Of a stretch of DNA of 64,000 bases, positions 33,991-43,320 are shown one piece after another. The notes beneath the pieces were generated by a model. It ran no database searches and was not told where the DNA came from. It saw nothing but the letters and a program-made list of their open reading frames with translations. This DNA is from Candidimonas humi (lineage in GTDB: Bacteria; Pseudomonadota; Gammaproteobacteria; Burkholderiales; Burkholderiaceae_B): NCBI RefSeq assembly GCF_019166065.1, contig NZ_JAHTBN010000005.1, positions 186,001-250,000 on the forward strand, read 5' to 3'. Each line of letters starts with the position of its first letter. Position 1 is the first letter of the stretch. The position numbers and the translations under genes are program-made.

Positions 33991-34569
33991 ATGGCTCATA
34001 CGCTTCCCCCTCTTCCTTACGCAATGGACGCCCTGGCTCCGCATATTTCGAAAGAAACGCTGGAATACCACTACGGCAAGCATCACCAGGCCTACGTCAC
34101 CAACCTGAATGCCCAGATCCAGGGCACCGAATTCGAATCGGCCTCGCTCGTGGACATCATCAAGAAGGCCTCCGGCGGCGTGTTCAACAATGCCGCCCAG
34201 GTCTGGAACCACACCTTCTACTGGAACAGCCTGTCGCCCAAGGGTGGCGGCGAGCCCAGCGGCAAGCTGGCCGACGCCATCAATGCCAAGTGGGGCAGCG
34301 TGGCTGCCTTCAAGGAAGCATTCAGCAAGTCCGCCGCGGGCAACTTCGGTTCGGGCTGGACCTGGCTGGTCAAGAAGTCCGACGGCTCGCTCGACATTGT
34401 CAATACCAGCAATGCCGCTACGCCCATCACTACCAGCGACGTGCCGCTGCTGACCTGTGACGTCTGGGAACACGCCTACTACATCGACTACCGCAACGCG
34501 CGGCCCAAGTACCTCGAGAATTTCTGGAACCTGGTGAACTGGAAGTTCGCCGCCGACAATCTCGGCTGA
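33991..34569 (+). CDS. sodB: superoxide dismutase (Fe type)
   Basis: A 192-residue cytosolic enzyme turning superoxide into peroxide and oxygen. Metal ligands are H27 (Y-H-Y-G-K-H-H), H74 (V-W-N-H-T-F-Y-W), D157 and H161 (D-V-W-E-H-A-Y-Y). The [14 protein letters not shown] segment is the iron-type signature. AAGGAA lies upstream of the ATG. It is a single gene with its own strong terminator. Confidence 0.97.
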   Translation: MAHTLPPLPYAMDALAPHISKETLEYHYGKHHQAYVTNLNAQIQGTEFESASLVDIIKKASGGVFNNAAQVWNHTFYWNSLSPKGGGEPSGKLADAINAKWGSVAAFKEAFSKSAAGNFGSGWTWLVKKSDGSLDIVNTSNAATPITTSDVPLLTCDVWEHAYYIDYRNARPKYLENFWNLVNWKFAADNLG

Positions 34570-34592
34570 TTCCCGGCTTCATTGCTTCGATG

Positions 34593-34624
34593 CGAACCCT
34601 CGCCCATGCGAGGGTTCGTTGTTT
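34593..34624 (+). terminator. sodB rho-independent terminator
   Basis: CGAACCCTCGC (34593-34603) and GCGAGGGTTCG (34608-34618) form a perfect 11-bp stem with a CCAT loop, followed by TTGTTTT. It starts 24 bases after the sodB stop. Confidence 0.92.
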
Positions 34625-34771
34625 TCGACGGGGCTGCCGCGAATATCGGCCGGCAGCGCGCAGGCTTCGAGCGACGCGGCGCATGGCCGGGTCCGGAATG
34701 CGGCGCCGCCCCAGATGTTTTCCCACTCCGATAAAGAAGGGCGCAGGCCCGGCGAGGACAGATTCCAGATC

Positions 34772-36226
34772 ATGAGCGTGATTGCACAGTTGCGGCGTCT
34801 ACCATCCCAGGCCCGGCGGGCGATACGCCGCAAGGCGCGCCAATTGCGGCGGCTGTCGCGCAAGACCTTGCAACTGACTCTGCTGCTCGGCGGCGCCGCT
34901 CTCGTGGCCCTGGTGTCACTGGGCTTCGCCCGGCTCGCCGATCTCGCCATTTCCCTGAACGGCCGCTGGCTTGCCGCGATGCCCTGGCTGGGCTGGGTGT
35001 TGTTGCCCTTCGGCCTGGCGCTGATCCGCTGGGCGACCTTGCGCTATGCGCCCAACGCCGCCGGCAGCGGCATTCCCCAGGTCATAGCCTCGCTGTCGCT
35101 GGCGCCCACTGCGGGACGGCGCCAGCTTACTTCGCTGGCCCAGGCGCTGTGGAAGATTCCCCTCACTTTCGCGGGGCTGGTGTTCGGCGCCTCCATAGGC
35201 CGCGAAGGCCCGTCGGTGCAGGTAGGGGCCGCGGTGATGCTGACCTGGGGCAATTTCTGGAAGAAGATGGGGGTGCCCCTCAAAGGGTTCCACGCCAGCG
35301 AACTGATCGCCGCCGGAGCCGCGGGCGGCCTGGCGGCGGCCTTCAATGCGCCGCTGGCCGGCGTCATATTCGCCATCGAAGAACTGGGCCGCGGCACCGC
35401 ACTGCGCTGGCAGCGCCTGGTGCTCATAGGGGTACTGGCCTCGGGCTTCCTGGTCGTGGCGCTGGTCGGCAACAACCCGTATTTCGGCACCTTCTCCGGC
35501 CACTCCCTGTCGCACAACATGCTGGCCTGGACACTGGTCTGCGGCCTGGTCAGCGGCGCGCTGGGCGGCATTTTTTCACATGCCCTGGGCAAGGGCCCGG
35601 CGGCTTTCATGCCGGCGCGCTGGCGCGGCTGGGCGCGGCGCCACCCGGTGCAACTCGCATTTGTCCTGGGGCTGGGAATGGCGGCGCTCGGGCTGTACAG
35701 CCATAACACGGTCTACGGCACAGGCTACGCACACGCATCCCAGGCGCTGGCCGGCGCCGCGCCCGAGGTCGCCGGCTTCGGCGTGGCCAAGCTGGCGGCG
35801 ACCCTGGCTTCGTACTGGGCGGGCATACCCGGCGGCATTTTCACTCCGGCCCTGACCACGGGGGCCGGCATCGGCGCGCAGATCGGGCAATGGGCCGGCG
35901 CGGCGGCCGATCCCAGGGTGCTGGTGCTGCTTTCCATGGCGGCCTTCCTGGCGGCCGCCACCCAGGCTCCCCTGACCGCCAGCGTCGTGGTCATGGAAAT
36001 GACGGGCAGCCAGCCCATGCTGTTCTGGCTGCTGGTGGGCTCGCTGTTTGCGTCCGTCGTGTCGCGCCAGTTCGGCCCTCATGCCTTCTATCACAATGCC
36101 GCCGGCCGCTACCGGCATCGCGCCATAGAATATGACCAGGCCCAGCGCGCCCAGGCTCAAGCCCGGGCGCAGGCACAGGACCCGCCTCAAGCCCAGGCTT
36201 CGAGGCGCGACCAGGGGCAGGCCTAG
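34772..36226 (+). CDS. clcA: ClC-family chloride channel/antiporter
   Basis: A 484-residue integral membrane protein of the ClC family with 10 or more hydrophobic segments. The anion-selectivity motifs are G-S-G-I-P-Q-V, G-R-E-G-P-S-V-Q (with the gating glutamate of H+/Cl- exchangers) and G-I-P-G-G-I-F-T-P. The ATG at 34772 is chosen: the open frame reaches back to 34619, but that lies inside the sodB terminator. The last ~30 residues are a Gln/Ala-rich tail (Q-A-Q-R-A-Q-A-Q-A-R) with no known role. It probably takes part in acid or pH tolerance. Confidence 0.9.
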   Translation: MSVIAQLRRLPSQARRAIRRKARQLRRLSRKTLQLTLLLGGAALVALVSLGFARLADLAISLNGRWLAAMPWLGWVLLPFGLALIRWATLRYAPNAAGSGIPQVIASLSLAPTAGRRQLTSLAQALWKIPLTFAGLVFGASIGREGPSVQVGAAVMLTWGNFWKKMGVPLKGFHASELIAAGAAGGLAAAFNAPLAGVIFAIEELGRGTALRWQRLVLIGVLASGFLVVALVGNNPYFGTFSGHSLSHNMLAWTLVCGLVSGALGGIFSHALGKGPAAFMPARWRGWARRHPVQLAFVLGLGMAALGLYSHNTVYGTGYAHASQALAGAAPEVAGFGVAKLAATLASYWAGIPGGIFTPALTTGAGIGAQIGQWAGAAADPRVLVLLSMAAFLAAATQAPLTASVVVMEMTGSQPMLFWLLVGSLFASVVSRQFGPHAFYHNAAGRYRHRAIEYDQAQRAQAQARAQAQDPPQAQASRRDQGQA

Positions 36227-36438
36227 GAGGCCAGGGAGGCCCAAGGGCGAGGAGAGGCCCAAGGCGTTGGCGCGGTTCGAGGGCGGACTGGGGCCGTGAG
36301 ACGGAGCCTGCGCCGGATGGCCCTGCCGGCCGCGTGGCCGCATGGCTGCCTTGTCTGGGAAGATCTCCGTGGCACCTGACCATGGCGTGGACAGCGGAGG
36401 AGATTTCGAAAAAAAAGTCCACCTGGTGCGATAAGATA

Positions 36439-36474
36439 GGCGAAAAATCCGCCGGGAAGGGCGGATTTCTCGCC
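36439..36474. other. hairpin upstream of pcaF
   Basis: AAATCCGCC (36445-36453) pairs with GGCGGATTT (36460-36468), with outer GGCGA/TCGCC pairs. It lies 60-100 bases before the pcaF ATG in the 310-base gap after clcA. There is no T-run on the plus strand, so it is either a processing site, part of the pcaF leader or a weak terminator of clcA. Confidence 0.45.
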
Positions 36475-36536
36475 ATTCTGCCATCCGCTACATCTCGTCT
36501 TTTTCTTATTTAATCCTTCTCGATCACGGGTTTTTC

Positions 36537-37745
36537 ATGACTACACCTCAAGCTTTCATTTGCGATGCCGCGCGCACGGCTTTCGGCCGCTATGGCGGCG
36601 CCCTGGCCGGCGTACGCACCGACGACCTGGCCGCCGTTCCCATCAAGGCCCTGGTGGCGCGCAACCCGGGCGTGGATTGGGCGCGGCTGGACGATGTGCT
36701 GCTGGGCTGCGCCAACCAGGCCGGCGAAGACAATCGCAATGTGGCCCGCATGGCCAGCCTGCTGGCCGGCCTGCCCGTGGACGTGCCGGGCGCGACCATC
36801 AACCGCCTGTGCGGCTCCGGGCTGGACGCCCTGGGCAGCGCGGCCCGCGCGATCCGCGCCGGCGACGCGCAGTTCCTGCTGGCGGGCGGTGTGGAAAGCA
36901 TGAGCCGTGCGCCTTTCGTCATGGGCAAGGCCGAGTCGGCGTTTTCGCGCAACGCCGCGATCTTCGACACCACCATAGGCTGGCGCTTCGTCAACAAGCG
37001 CCTCAAGGCCGAGTACGGTGTGGATTCCATGCCCGAGACGGCCGAGAACGTGGCCGAGCAGTTCCAGATCTCGCGCGCGGACCAGGACGCTTTCGCCCTG
37101 GCCAGCCAGACCAAGGCCGCCGCAGCCCAGAAAGCGGGCGTGTTCCGCGACGAAATCGTGCCGGTGCATGTTCCCCAGAAAAAAGGCGACCCCCTGGTCG
37201 TCGACACCGACGAGCATCCGCGCCAGACCTCGCTCGAGGCCCTGGCCCGCCTGAAGCCTGTGGTGCGTCCCGACGGCAGCGTGACCGCCGGCAACGCTTC
37301 GGGCGTGAACGACGGAGCCTGCGCGCTGCTGGTAGCGTCCGAATCCATGGCGGGTTCCCTGGGCTTGAAGCCGCGCGCGCGGATCGTGGCCATGGCTACG
37401 GCCGGCGTCGAGCCGCGCATCATGGGTATAGGGCCTGCTCCCGCCACCCGTAAAGTGCTGCAACTGGCCGGCATGACGCTCGATCAAATGGACGTCATCG
37501 AGCTGAACGAGGCGTTCGCAGCCCAAGGCCTGGCGGTGCTGCGCATGCTGGAAGTGGCCGACAACGACCCGCGCGTCAACCCCAACGGCGGCGCCATCGC
37601 GCTGGGCCATCCGCTGGGCGCCAGCGGCGCGCGCCTGGCCATTACCGCCGTCAACCAGTTGCACCGCAGCGGCGGGCGCTATGCGCTGTGCACCATGTGC
37701 ATAGGCGTGGGGCAGGGCATCGCCCTCATCCTCGAGCGCGTCTGA
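36537..37745 (+). CDS. pcaF: 3-oxoadipyl-CoA thiolase
   Basis: A 402-residue thiolase that cleaves 3-oxoadipyl-CoA to succinyl-CoA and acetyl-CoA at the end of the beta-ketoadipate or phenylacetate routes. It carries nucleophile C92 in N-R-L-C-G-S-G-L-D-A-L, the GGVESMSRAPF motif, G-H-P-L-G-A-S-G and the second cysteine in M-C-I-G-V-G-Q-G. The PcaF/PaaJ subfamily is favoured by overall sequence (F-I-C-D-A-A-R-T start, D-D-V-L-L-G-C-A-N-Q-A-G-E-D-N-R-N). No other pathway gene is next to it, so an acetyl-CoA acyltransferase of another route is possible. Confidence 0.88.
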   Translation: MTTPQAFICDAARTAFGRYGGALAGVRTDDLAAVPIKALVARNPGVDWARLDDVLLGCANQAGEDNRNVARMASLLAGLPVDVPGATINRLCGSGLDALGSAARAIRAGDAQFLLAGGVESMSRAPFVMGKAESAFSRNAAIFDTTIGWRFVNKRLKAEYGVDSMPETAENVAEQFQISRADQDAFALASQTKAAAAQKAGVFRDEIVPVHVPQKKGDPLVVDTDEHPRQTSLEALARLKPVVRPDGSVTAGNASGVNDGACALLVASESMAGSLGLKPRARIVAMATAGVEPRIMGIGPAPATRKVLQLAGMTLDQMDVIELNEAFAAQGLAVLRMLEVADNDPRVNPNGGAIALGHPLGASGARLAITAVNQLHRSGGRYALCTMCIGVGQGIALILERV

Positions 37746-37783
37746 ACCTGCGTCCGAGCGGCCGGGCTTCCGGCCCTCGGTAC

Positions 37784-38392
37784 TCAGGGTCGCGGCAGGT
37801 CCGCGACCTTTTGTCCGGCATGCACTCGGTGGCGGACAAACCATCCCTGCTGCATTTCCAGCGCGTACAGCACCGGCTTGACCGGGCAGTGCGCGTTTTC
37901 CGTCTGCGGCTGCATGTCGGCAATGTTCACGATTGCGCCATCGGCCGCGATGAAGGCGATGGACAGCGGCACCAGTGTGTTTTTCATCCAGAAGCAGAAC
38001 GGCCCGGGCCGCTGGAATACGAACAGCATGCCGTGATCGGGCGGCAGCGACTTGCGGTACATCAGCCCCTGCTGCTGGCTGGCCTCGGTGGCGGCGATCT
38101 CGGCCCGGACGGCATGGCCGCCCACATTCAGCCGCGTTTGCGGCAGGTGCATATCTTGTGGAATCATCGTGGCGCCCGTGGCACCGGCCGGCAGGGCGAT
38201 GGCCCACATGGCCGCACCCGCCAGGGCGCAGGCGGCGGCGCGCCGGATTTCGCGCAGGCCGGGAACAGGCCGCGTGGTGGCGCCGGTCGGCGCGGCCGGC
38301 GGCTGCCCGCTGGGGCGTTTTTTACCTCGGGACGCGAGCGGGGCAAAAAAAACGGGGCTGTTAAGCCCCATGGTCTTGTATGTATCGAACAT
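37784..38392 (-). CDS. DUF192 family exported protein, start uncertain
   Basis: The C-terminal ~120 residues are a clear DUF192 domain: R-A-E-I-A-A-T-E-A-S-Q-Q-Q-G-L-M-Y-R, then G-M-L-F-V-F and F-C-F-W-M-K-N-T-L-V-P-L-S-I-A-F-I. The function of this family is unknown. A signal-peptide-like stretch (L-R-E-I-R-R then alanine-rich to L-P-A-G-A-T-G-A) precedes it. The only upstream ATGs (38392, 38371) sit at the cspA terminator, and the ATG inside the hydrophobic core would leave too short a signal. A rare start codon (CTG before R-E-I-R-R) is conceivable. The gene is convincing; its 5' end is not. Confidence 0.75.
   Translation of the reverse strand: MFDTYKTMGLNSPVFFAPLASRGKKRPSGQPPAAPTGATTRPVPGLREIRRAAACALAGAAMWAIALPAGATGATMIPQDMHLPQTRLNVGGHAVRAEIAATEASQQQGLMYRKSLPPDHGMLFVFQRPGPFCFWMKNTLVPLSIAFIAADGAIVNIADMQPQTENAHCPVKPVLYALEMQQGWFVRHRVHAGQKVADLPRP
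38345..38369 (-). terminator. cspA rho-independent terminator
   Basis: On the minus strand GGGGCT (38369-38364) pairs with AGCCCC (38359-38354) around TAAC, followed by G and eight T residues. It lies about 55 bases after the cspA stop and overlaps the nominal start region of the DUF192 gene. Confidence 0.9.
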
Positions 38393-38421
38393 CTTTTATG
38401 GTGTGAAAAGCATCGAGAGGA

Positions 38422-38664
38422 TCAGGCAGCCGTGATGTTCAGCGCTTGTTTGCCCTTCGGGCCCTGGGCGATTTCGAACGCGACCTTCTGGCCTTCCTTG
38501 AGCGTCTTGAAACCGTTCATCTGTATGGAGGAAAAATGGGCGAAAAGGTCTTCGCCGCCATTATCGGGGGTGATGAAGCCGAAGCCCTTGGCATCGTTGA
38601 ACCATTTGACGGTTCCGGTAAGTTTTTGCGTGTCCCCTGCGGAGGTTGCGGTTGAATCTGACAT
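38422..38664 (-). CDS. cspA: CspA-family cold shock protein
   Basis: An 80-residue OB-fold protein that binds single-stranded RNA and DNA and melts RNA structure. RNP1 is K-G-F-G-F-I, RNP2 is L-F-A-H-F-S, and the end is [10 protein letters not shown]. The N-terminus is about 10 residues longer than usual (Ser/Thr/Asp-rich before L-T-G-T-V-K-W-F-N), so this start gives a slightly extended form. The long non-coding DNA upstream suits a structured cold-shock leader. It is monocistronic with a strong terminator. Confidence 0.95.
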   Translation of the reverse strand: MSDSTATSAGDTQKLTGTVKWFNDAKGFGFITPDNGGEDLFAHFSSIQMNGFKTLKEGQKVAFEIAQGPKGKQALNITAA

Positions 38665-39108
38665 GCGGACTGCCTCTCGACTATAGTGTTGACTTGAATG
38701 CCCGGCGCGCCGGGTTTAGCCTATTTCTGTTCATGTAGCCTTCATGTTGCCTATGCTGACAAATACATGAAAACATTCAGAATATTATGATAATGCTTAA
38801 TGTAACCCAAGCTGGTCAACTATGGAAAGCACTTATATAGACTTTGGCGCCACATTTTGACGATTTTTCGGTCAATTTGTGGCCTGTCTGCGCGTGCGTT
38901 GCGCCGTCCCCGGCCCAATTCGACGAGAATGCCGCTTTCGAACGCCGTTTTCCGGGCGTCGATTCCGCCGGGCGGCGAGTGCGAGGCATGGCGGCCAGTC
39001 CGGCGTTCGCCGGAGACACACGCCACGGTTTTTCCAGGTTCGCGTTTCCGGGAATTTTCGGGCTTCGGCATTCGCGCTCCAGTTATCCAGGCTTCTTAGT
39101 TTCAGTCT
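38665..39108. promoter_or_regulatory. divergent region between cspA and clpS
   Basis: No gene is supported in these 444 bases. Bases about 38690-38830 are AT-rich and adjoin cspA, fitting its promoter and a long 5' untranslated leader of the kind that senses temperature in other cspA genes. The remainder is GC-rich and leads to clpS. Open frames on the plus strand here run out of frame into clpS and are dismissed. Confidence 0.45.
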
Positions 39109-39432
39109 ATGGCCATACAAACCGACAACCAGCAGGACACAGTGCTAGACCGGCAGGCGAGCAAGGTCGCGCCGCCGCCGATGTATCAAGTCGTGTTGCT
39201 GAACGACGATTACACTCCGATGGAATTCGTGGTCAGCGTATTGCAGCGGATATTCGGCAAGAACGAAGACGAGGCGGCGCGCATCATGCTGCTGGTGCAC
39301 CACCAGGGCCGCGGCGTCTGCGGCGTGTACACGCGCGACATCGCCGCCACCCGGGTCGAGATGGTGCGCCAGATGGCGCGGGCGCGCCAGCATCCTTTGC
39401 AATGCATTATGGAACCGGCGCCGGATGCCTGA
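39109..39432 (+). CDS. clpS: ATP-dependent Clp protease adaptor
   Basis: A 107-residue adaptor that delivers N-degron substrates to ClpAP. A disordered N-terminal tail is followed by the core with [19 protein letters not shown] (residue-binding pocket) and [11 protein letters not shown]. It sits directly before clpA, the usual arrangement, with a 170-base gap. Confidence 0.97.
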   Translation: MAIQTDNQQDTVLDRQASKVAPPPMYQVVLLNDDYTPMEFVVSVLQRIFGKNEDEAARIMLLVHHQGRGVCGVYTRDIAATRVEMVRQMARARQHPLQCIMEPAPDA

Positions 39433-39602
39433 GTCCAATCCCCCGAAGTGGCGCGCGAATCGCGCCCGCAAGCCCGCCGCATGCGGTTTTTGATGCAATC
39501 CGGTAACACTCGGGCCGTCGCGAACAATACGCGGCCGCGAATTAGTCATAGAATAGGCTATGCCGTTTTGTTTTGTCCGCTTCGATATGTCATGGAGGAA
39601 GC

Positions 39603-41921
39603 GTGATTTCCGAAGAACTTGAGGTCAGCCTGCATATGGCCTTTGTCGAGGCCCGCACGGCCCGGCACGAATTCATCACCGTAGAGCACCTGCTGCTGTC
39701 GCTGCTGGACAATGCTTCCGCGGTCGAGGTTCTGCGCGCCTGCTCCGCCAACATCGACGTCTTGCGCAAGGACCTGCGCAAATTCATCACCGAGAACACA
39801 CCGGTATTTCCGGGCGAAGACGAAGTGGACACCCAGCCCACTCTCGGCTTCCAGCGCGTGATCCAGCGCGCCATCATGCATGTGTCCTCGGGCAACTCGT
39901 CCAAGACCGCGGTGACCGGCGCCAATGTGCTGGTCGCCATGTACGGCGAGAAAGACTCGCACGCCGTCTACTACCTGCTGCAGCAGGGCGTGACGCGCCT
40001 GGACGTCGTCAACTATCTGTCGCACGGCATCACCAAGACGCCCGAAGAACCGCCGGCCGAACAGGCTGCCAAGCAACAGGCCGGCACCGAAGGCGAACAC
40101 AAGTCCGATCAGCAGAAGTCGCCGCTGGAACTCTACGCGCTCGACCTCAACGCCGAGGCGCGCCAGGGCCGCATCGACCCGCTCATCGGCCGCGAACAGG
40201 AAGTCGAGCGCGTCATCCAGGTGCTTTGCCGGCGGCGCAAGAACAATCCGCTGCTGGTGGGCGAGGCCGGGGTGGGCAAGACCGCCATCGCCGAAGGCCT
40301 GGCGTGGCGCGTCATCCAGGGCGAGGTGCCCGACATCCTGGCGCGCGCGCAGGTCTATGCGCTCGACATGGGGGCGTTGCTGGCCGGCACCAAGTACCGC
40401 GGCGACTTCGAGCAGCGCCTGAAGGCGGTGCTCAAGTCGCTCAAAGACAATACCAACGCCATCTTGTTCATCGACGAGATCCACACGCTGATCGGCGCGG
40501 GTTCGGCCTCGGGCGGCACGCTCGATGCTTCCAACCTGCTCAAGCCGGCGCTGTCCTCGGGCCAGCTCAAGTGCCTGGGCGCCACTACCTACAACGAATA
40601 CCGCGGCATCTTCGAAAAAGACCACGCGCTGGCTCGGCGCTTCCAGAAGATCGACGTGGTCGAGCCCACCGTCGAGCAGACCATCCAGATCCTGCGCGGC
40701 CTGAAGGCGCGCTTCGAGCAGCACCACGGCGTGCGCTATTCGGCTGCAGCAATCACCGCGGCGGCGGAACTGGCGGCGCGCCATATCAACGACCGCTACC
40801 TGCCGGACAAGGCCATCGACGTCATCGACGAGGCCGGCGCCGCGCAGCGCTTGCTGCCGCGCTCGCGCCAGAAGAAGCTCATCGGCAAGGCCGAAGTCCA
40901 GGCCACCGTGGCCAAGATCGCCCGCATCCCGCCGCAAAGCGTGTCCAGCGACGACCGCAACAAGCTGGCCACGCTCGAACGCGATCTCAAGACCGTGGTG
41001 TTCGGCCAGGACGCCGCCATCGGCGCGCTGGCCGGGGCCATCAAGATGGCGCGCTCCGGCCTGGGGCGCCCCGACAAGCCCATAGGCGCCTTCCTGTTTT
41101 CCGGCCCCACCGGGGTGGGCAAGACGGAAGTCGCGCGCCAGCTCGCGTTCACGCTGGGCGTCGAACTGCTGCGCTTCGACATGTCCGAATACATGGAACG
41201 CCACACGGTCTCGCGCCTGATCGGCGCGCCTCCGGGCTATGTCGGCTTCGACCAGGGCGGCTTGCTCACCGAGGCCATCAGCAAGCAGCCGCATTGCGTG
41301 CTGCTGCTCGATGAAATCGAAAAAGCGCATCCGGACGTCTTCAACATCCTGCTGCAGGTCATGGACCACGGCACGCTTACCGACAACAACGGCCGCAAGG
41401 CGGATTTCCGCAACGTCATCATCGTCATGACCACCAATGCCGGCGCCGAAACGCTGAATCGCAGTTCCATCGGCTTTACCAGCACGCCGCGCGTGGGCGA
41501 CGAAATGTCGGAAATCAAGCGCATGTTCTCGCCGGAATTCCGCAACCGCCTCGACGCCATCATCGGCTTCACGCCGCTGTCGCGCGAAGTGATCCTGCGC
41601 GTGGTCGACAAGTTCCTGATGCAGCTCGAAGACCAGTTGCACGAGAAACACGTCGAAGCGGTGTTCACGCAAGAACTGCGCGATCACCTCGCCAAAGAAG
41701 GCTTCGACCCTCTCATGGGGGCCCGGCCGATGCAGCGCCTCATCCAGGACACGATCCGCCGCGCCCTGGCCGACGAGCTGCTGTTCGGCCGCCTGGTGGG
41801 CGGCGGTCACGTCACCATCGACCTCGACGAGCAGGGCAAGGTCGTACTGTTGTTCGACGATCGCCCGGCAGGCCCGGGGCGGCGCGCGGGTGTCGAACCG
41901 GAAGCCGAACTCGTCGACTGA
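39603..41921 (+). CDS. clpA: ATP-dependent Clp protease ATP-binding subunit
   Basis: A 772-residue AAA+ unfoldase that feeds proteins to ClpP. It has an N-domain (about 1-145), a first ATPase module with Walker [10 protein letters not shown] and a second with GPTGVGKTE. An I-G-F loop in N-R-S-S-I-G-F-T fits ClpP docking. The GTG at 39603 is chosen: GGAGG (39594-39598) precedes it and homology starts I-S-E-E-L-E-V-S-L. The longer frame from 39573 lacks support. Confidence 0.96.
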   Translation: MISEELEVSLHMAFVEARTARHEFITVEHLLLSLLDNASAVEVLRACSANIDVLRKDLRKFITENTPVFPGEDEVDTQPTLGFQRVIQRAIMHVSSGNSSKTAVTGANVLVAMYGEKDSHAVYYLLQQGVTRLDVVNYLSHGITKTPEEPPAEQAAKQQAGTEGEHKSDQQKSPLELYALDLNAEARQGRIDPLIGREQEVERVIQVLCRRRKNNPLLVGEAGVGKTAIAEGLAWRVIQGEVPDILARAQVYALDMGALLAGTKYRGDFEQRLKAVLKSLKDNTNAILFIDEIHTLIGAGSASGGTLDASNLLKPALSSGQLKCLGATTYNEYRGIFEKDHALARRFQKIDVVEPTVEQTIQILRGLKARFEQHHGVRYSAAAITAAAELAARHINDRYLPDKAIDVIDEAGAAQRLLPRSRQKKLIGKAEVQATVAKIARIPPQSVSSDDRNKLATLERDLKTVVFGQDAAIGALAGAIKMARSGLGRPDKPIGAFLFSGPTGVGKTEVARQLAFTLGVELLRFDMSEYMERHTVSRLIGAPPGYVGFDQGGLLTEAISKQPHCVLLLDEIEKAHPDVFNILLQVMDHGTLTDNNGRKADFRNVIIVMTTNAGAETLNRSSIGFTSTPRVGDEMSEIKRMFSPEFRNRLDAIIGFTPLSREVILRVVDKFLMQLEDQLHEKHVEAVFTQELRDHLAKEGFDPLMGARPMQRLIQDTIRRALADELLFGRLVGGGHVTIDLDEQGKVVLLFDDRPAGPGRRAGVEPEAELVD

Positions 41922-41937
41922 GGCGGGCTGCTGATCG

Positions 41938-43320
41938 ATGGTGGAACAAGGCGCGAGGCCGCGGACAGAACAAGCACCATGCCGGGACGCGGCAACGCCG
42001 TTATCGCATCGATCTGAAGCCCCCAAGGCGGTCCTGCCGCTGATCGCCTGCCCGCAATGCGCCTGCCTGCACGAACGCGCCCCGATCCCGGTCGGGGCGC
42101 AGGCGCGTTGCCGGCGCTGCGACCACGCCCTTTATCACCATAGCCGTCTTGGCCCTTCGGGCTGGCTTGCCGTGAATCTCACGGCGCTGATCGTATTCGC
42201 CCTGGCCAATTGCTTTCCCGTCGCTACGCTCAGGCTCAATGGCATGACGATCGAGGCCACGCTGCCCGACGCGCTGATCCTCACCTGGGAACAAGGTCAC
42301 GAGGTCGTGGCCATGATGACGGGCCTGTTCGGTTTCGCGCTGCCGCTGGCACAATTGCTGTTCCTGCTGTGGGCGCTGGTAGAACTGTGCCTGCGCCGGG
42401 TGCCCGGAGACTTCGGCCTGGGCATGCGGGTGCTGGCCGCCGTGCCGGTATGGAGCATGATCCCGGTGCTGATGCTGGGCATATTGGTCGCGATCGTCAA
42501 GCTTTCGGGGCTCGCGACCCTGGTTGTCGGGCCGGGCCTGTGGGGTTTTGCGGGCTTGACCGTATTGATGACGACGCTGACCCGGACCGGGGCGCGGCAC
42601 TTGTGGCGCGAGGCCGAGGATGCCGGGCTGGTCGAGGCCTCGGGCGCGGCGCTCGTCGCGGGCCTGCCGGTGGCTGCATGCGAATCCTGCGGTTGCGTGC
42701 AAAACCTGGAGCCCGGCCGCGCCGAGGGCAAATGCCGCCGTTGCGGTGCGGCCCTGCATCTGCGCAAACCCATCATGGCCTCGCGCGCCTGGGCTTGCGT
42801 GGCGGGGGCCGCCATCCTGTACATACCGGCCAACCTGCTGCCGGTGATGCTGCTGCGCACGCCGGCCGGCACCAGCGCCCACACCATACTGGGCGGCGTG
42901 ATCGAGCTGTGGCAACTGGGCTCGTGGGATCTCGCGATCGTGGTGTTCGTGGCCAGTATCGTGGTGCCGATGACCAAGCTGTTCGCCCTGGCCTACCTGT
43001 TGCTGCACCAGCGCTGGCAGGGCGTCGAGGCGCAGCGCCAGCGCACCCGCCTGTATGAGTTCGTGGAATTCATCGGCCAGTGGTCGATGCTCGACGTGTT
43101 CGTGGTGATCCTGTTGTCGGCAATGGCGGACTTTCCCGGCTTTACGCAGGTCACCGCCGGGCCCGGCGCGGCCAGCTTCGGCCTGGTGGTGGTGCTGACC
43201 ATGTTTGCGGCCATGAGTTACGATCCGCGTAGCGGCTGGGATGCGCGCAAGGCGGCCCAGGACACAGCCATGCCCGCCATCGAGGAACATCATCGCCGGG
43301 CGACTAGAGAGACAGCATGA
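41938..43320 (+). CDS. pqiA: PqiA/YebS-type intermembrane lipid transport membrane subunit
   Basis: A 460-residue inner-membrane protein made of two paraquat-inducible-protein-A modules. Each has a zinc-ribbon-like CxxC pair (I-A-C-P-Q-C with R-C-R-R-C-D; A-C-E-S-C-G with K-C-R-R-C-G) followed by four helices. It anchors the PqiABC system that bridges inner and outer membranes for lipid movement. The ATG at 41938 lies 16 bases after clpA, but the first ~30 residues are not conserved, so the start may be later. It overlaps pqiB by four bases. Confidence 0.92.
   Translation: MVEQGARPRTEQAPCRDAATPLSHRSEAPKAVLPLIACPQCACLHERAPIPVGAQARCRRCDHALYHHSRLGPSGWLAVNLTALIVFALANCFPVATLRLNGMTIEATLPDALILTWEQGHEVVAMMTGLFGFALPLAQLLFLLWALVELCLRRVPGDFGLGMRVLAAVPVWSMIPVLMLGILVAIVKLSGLATLVVGPGLWGFAGLTVLMTTLTRTGARHLWREAEDAGLVEASGAALVAGLPVAACESCGCVQNLEPGRAEGKCRRCGAALHLRKPIMASRAWACVAGAAILYIPANLLPVMLLRTPAGTSAHTILGGVIELWQLGSWDLAIVVFVASIVVPMTKLFALAYLLLHQRWQGVEAQRQRTRLYEFVEFIGQWSMLDVFVVILLSAMADFPGFTQVTAGPGAASFGLVVVLTMFAAMSYDPRSGWDARKAAQDTAMPAIEEHHRRATRETA

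Noticed and set aside
38844-39506. 220-codon plus-strand frame overlapping clpS
   Set aside because: It is out of frame with clpS, which has an unambiguous ClpS protein; the other translation is Arg-rich noise.
39558-42026. 822-codon antisense frame over clpA
   Set aside because: Antisense to a clear ClpA; the translation has skewed composition typical of GC-rich shadow frames.
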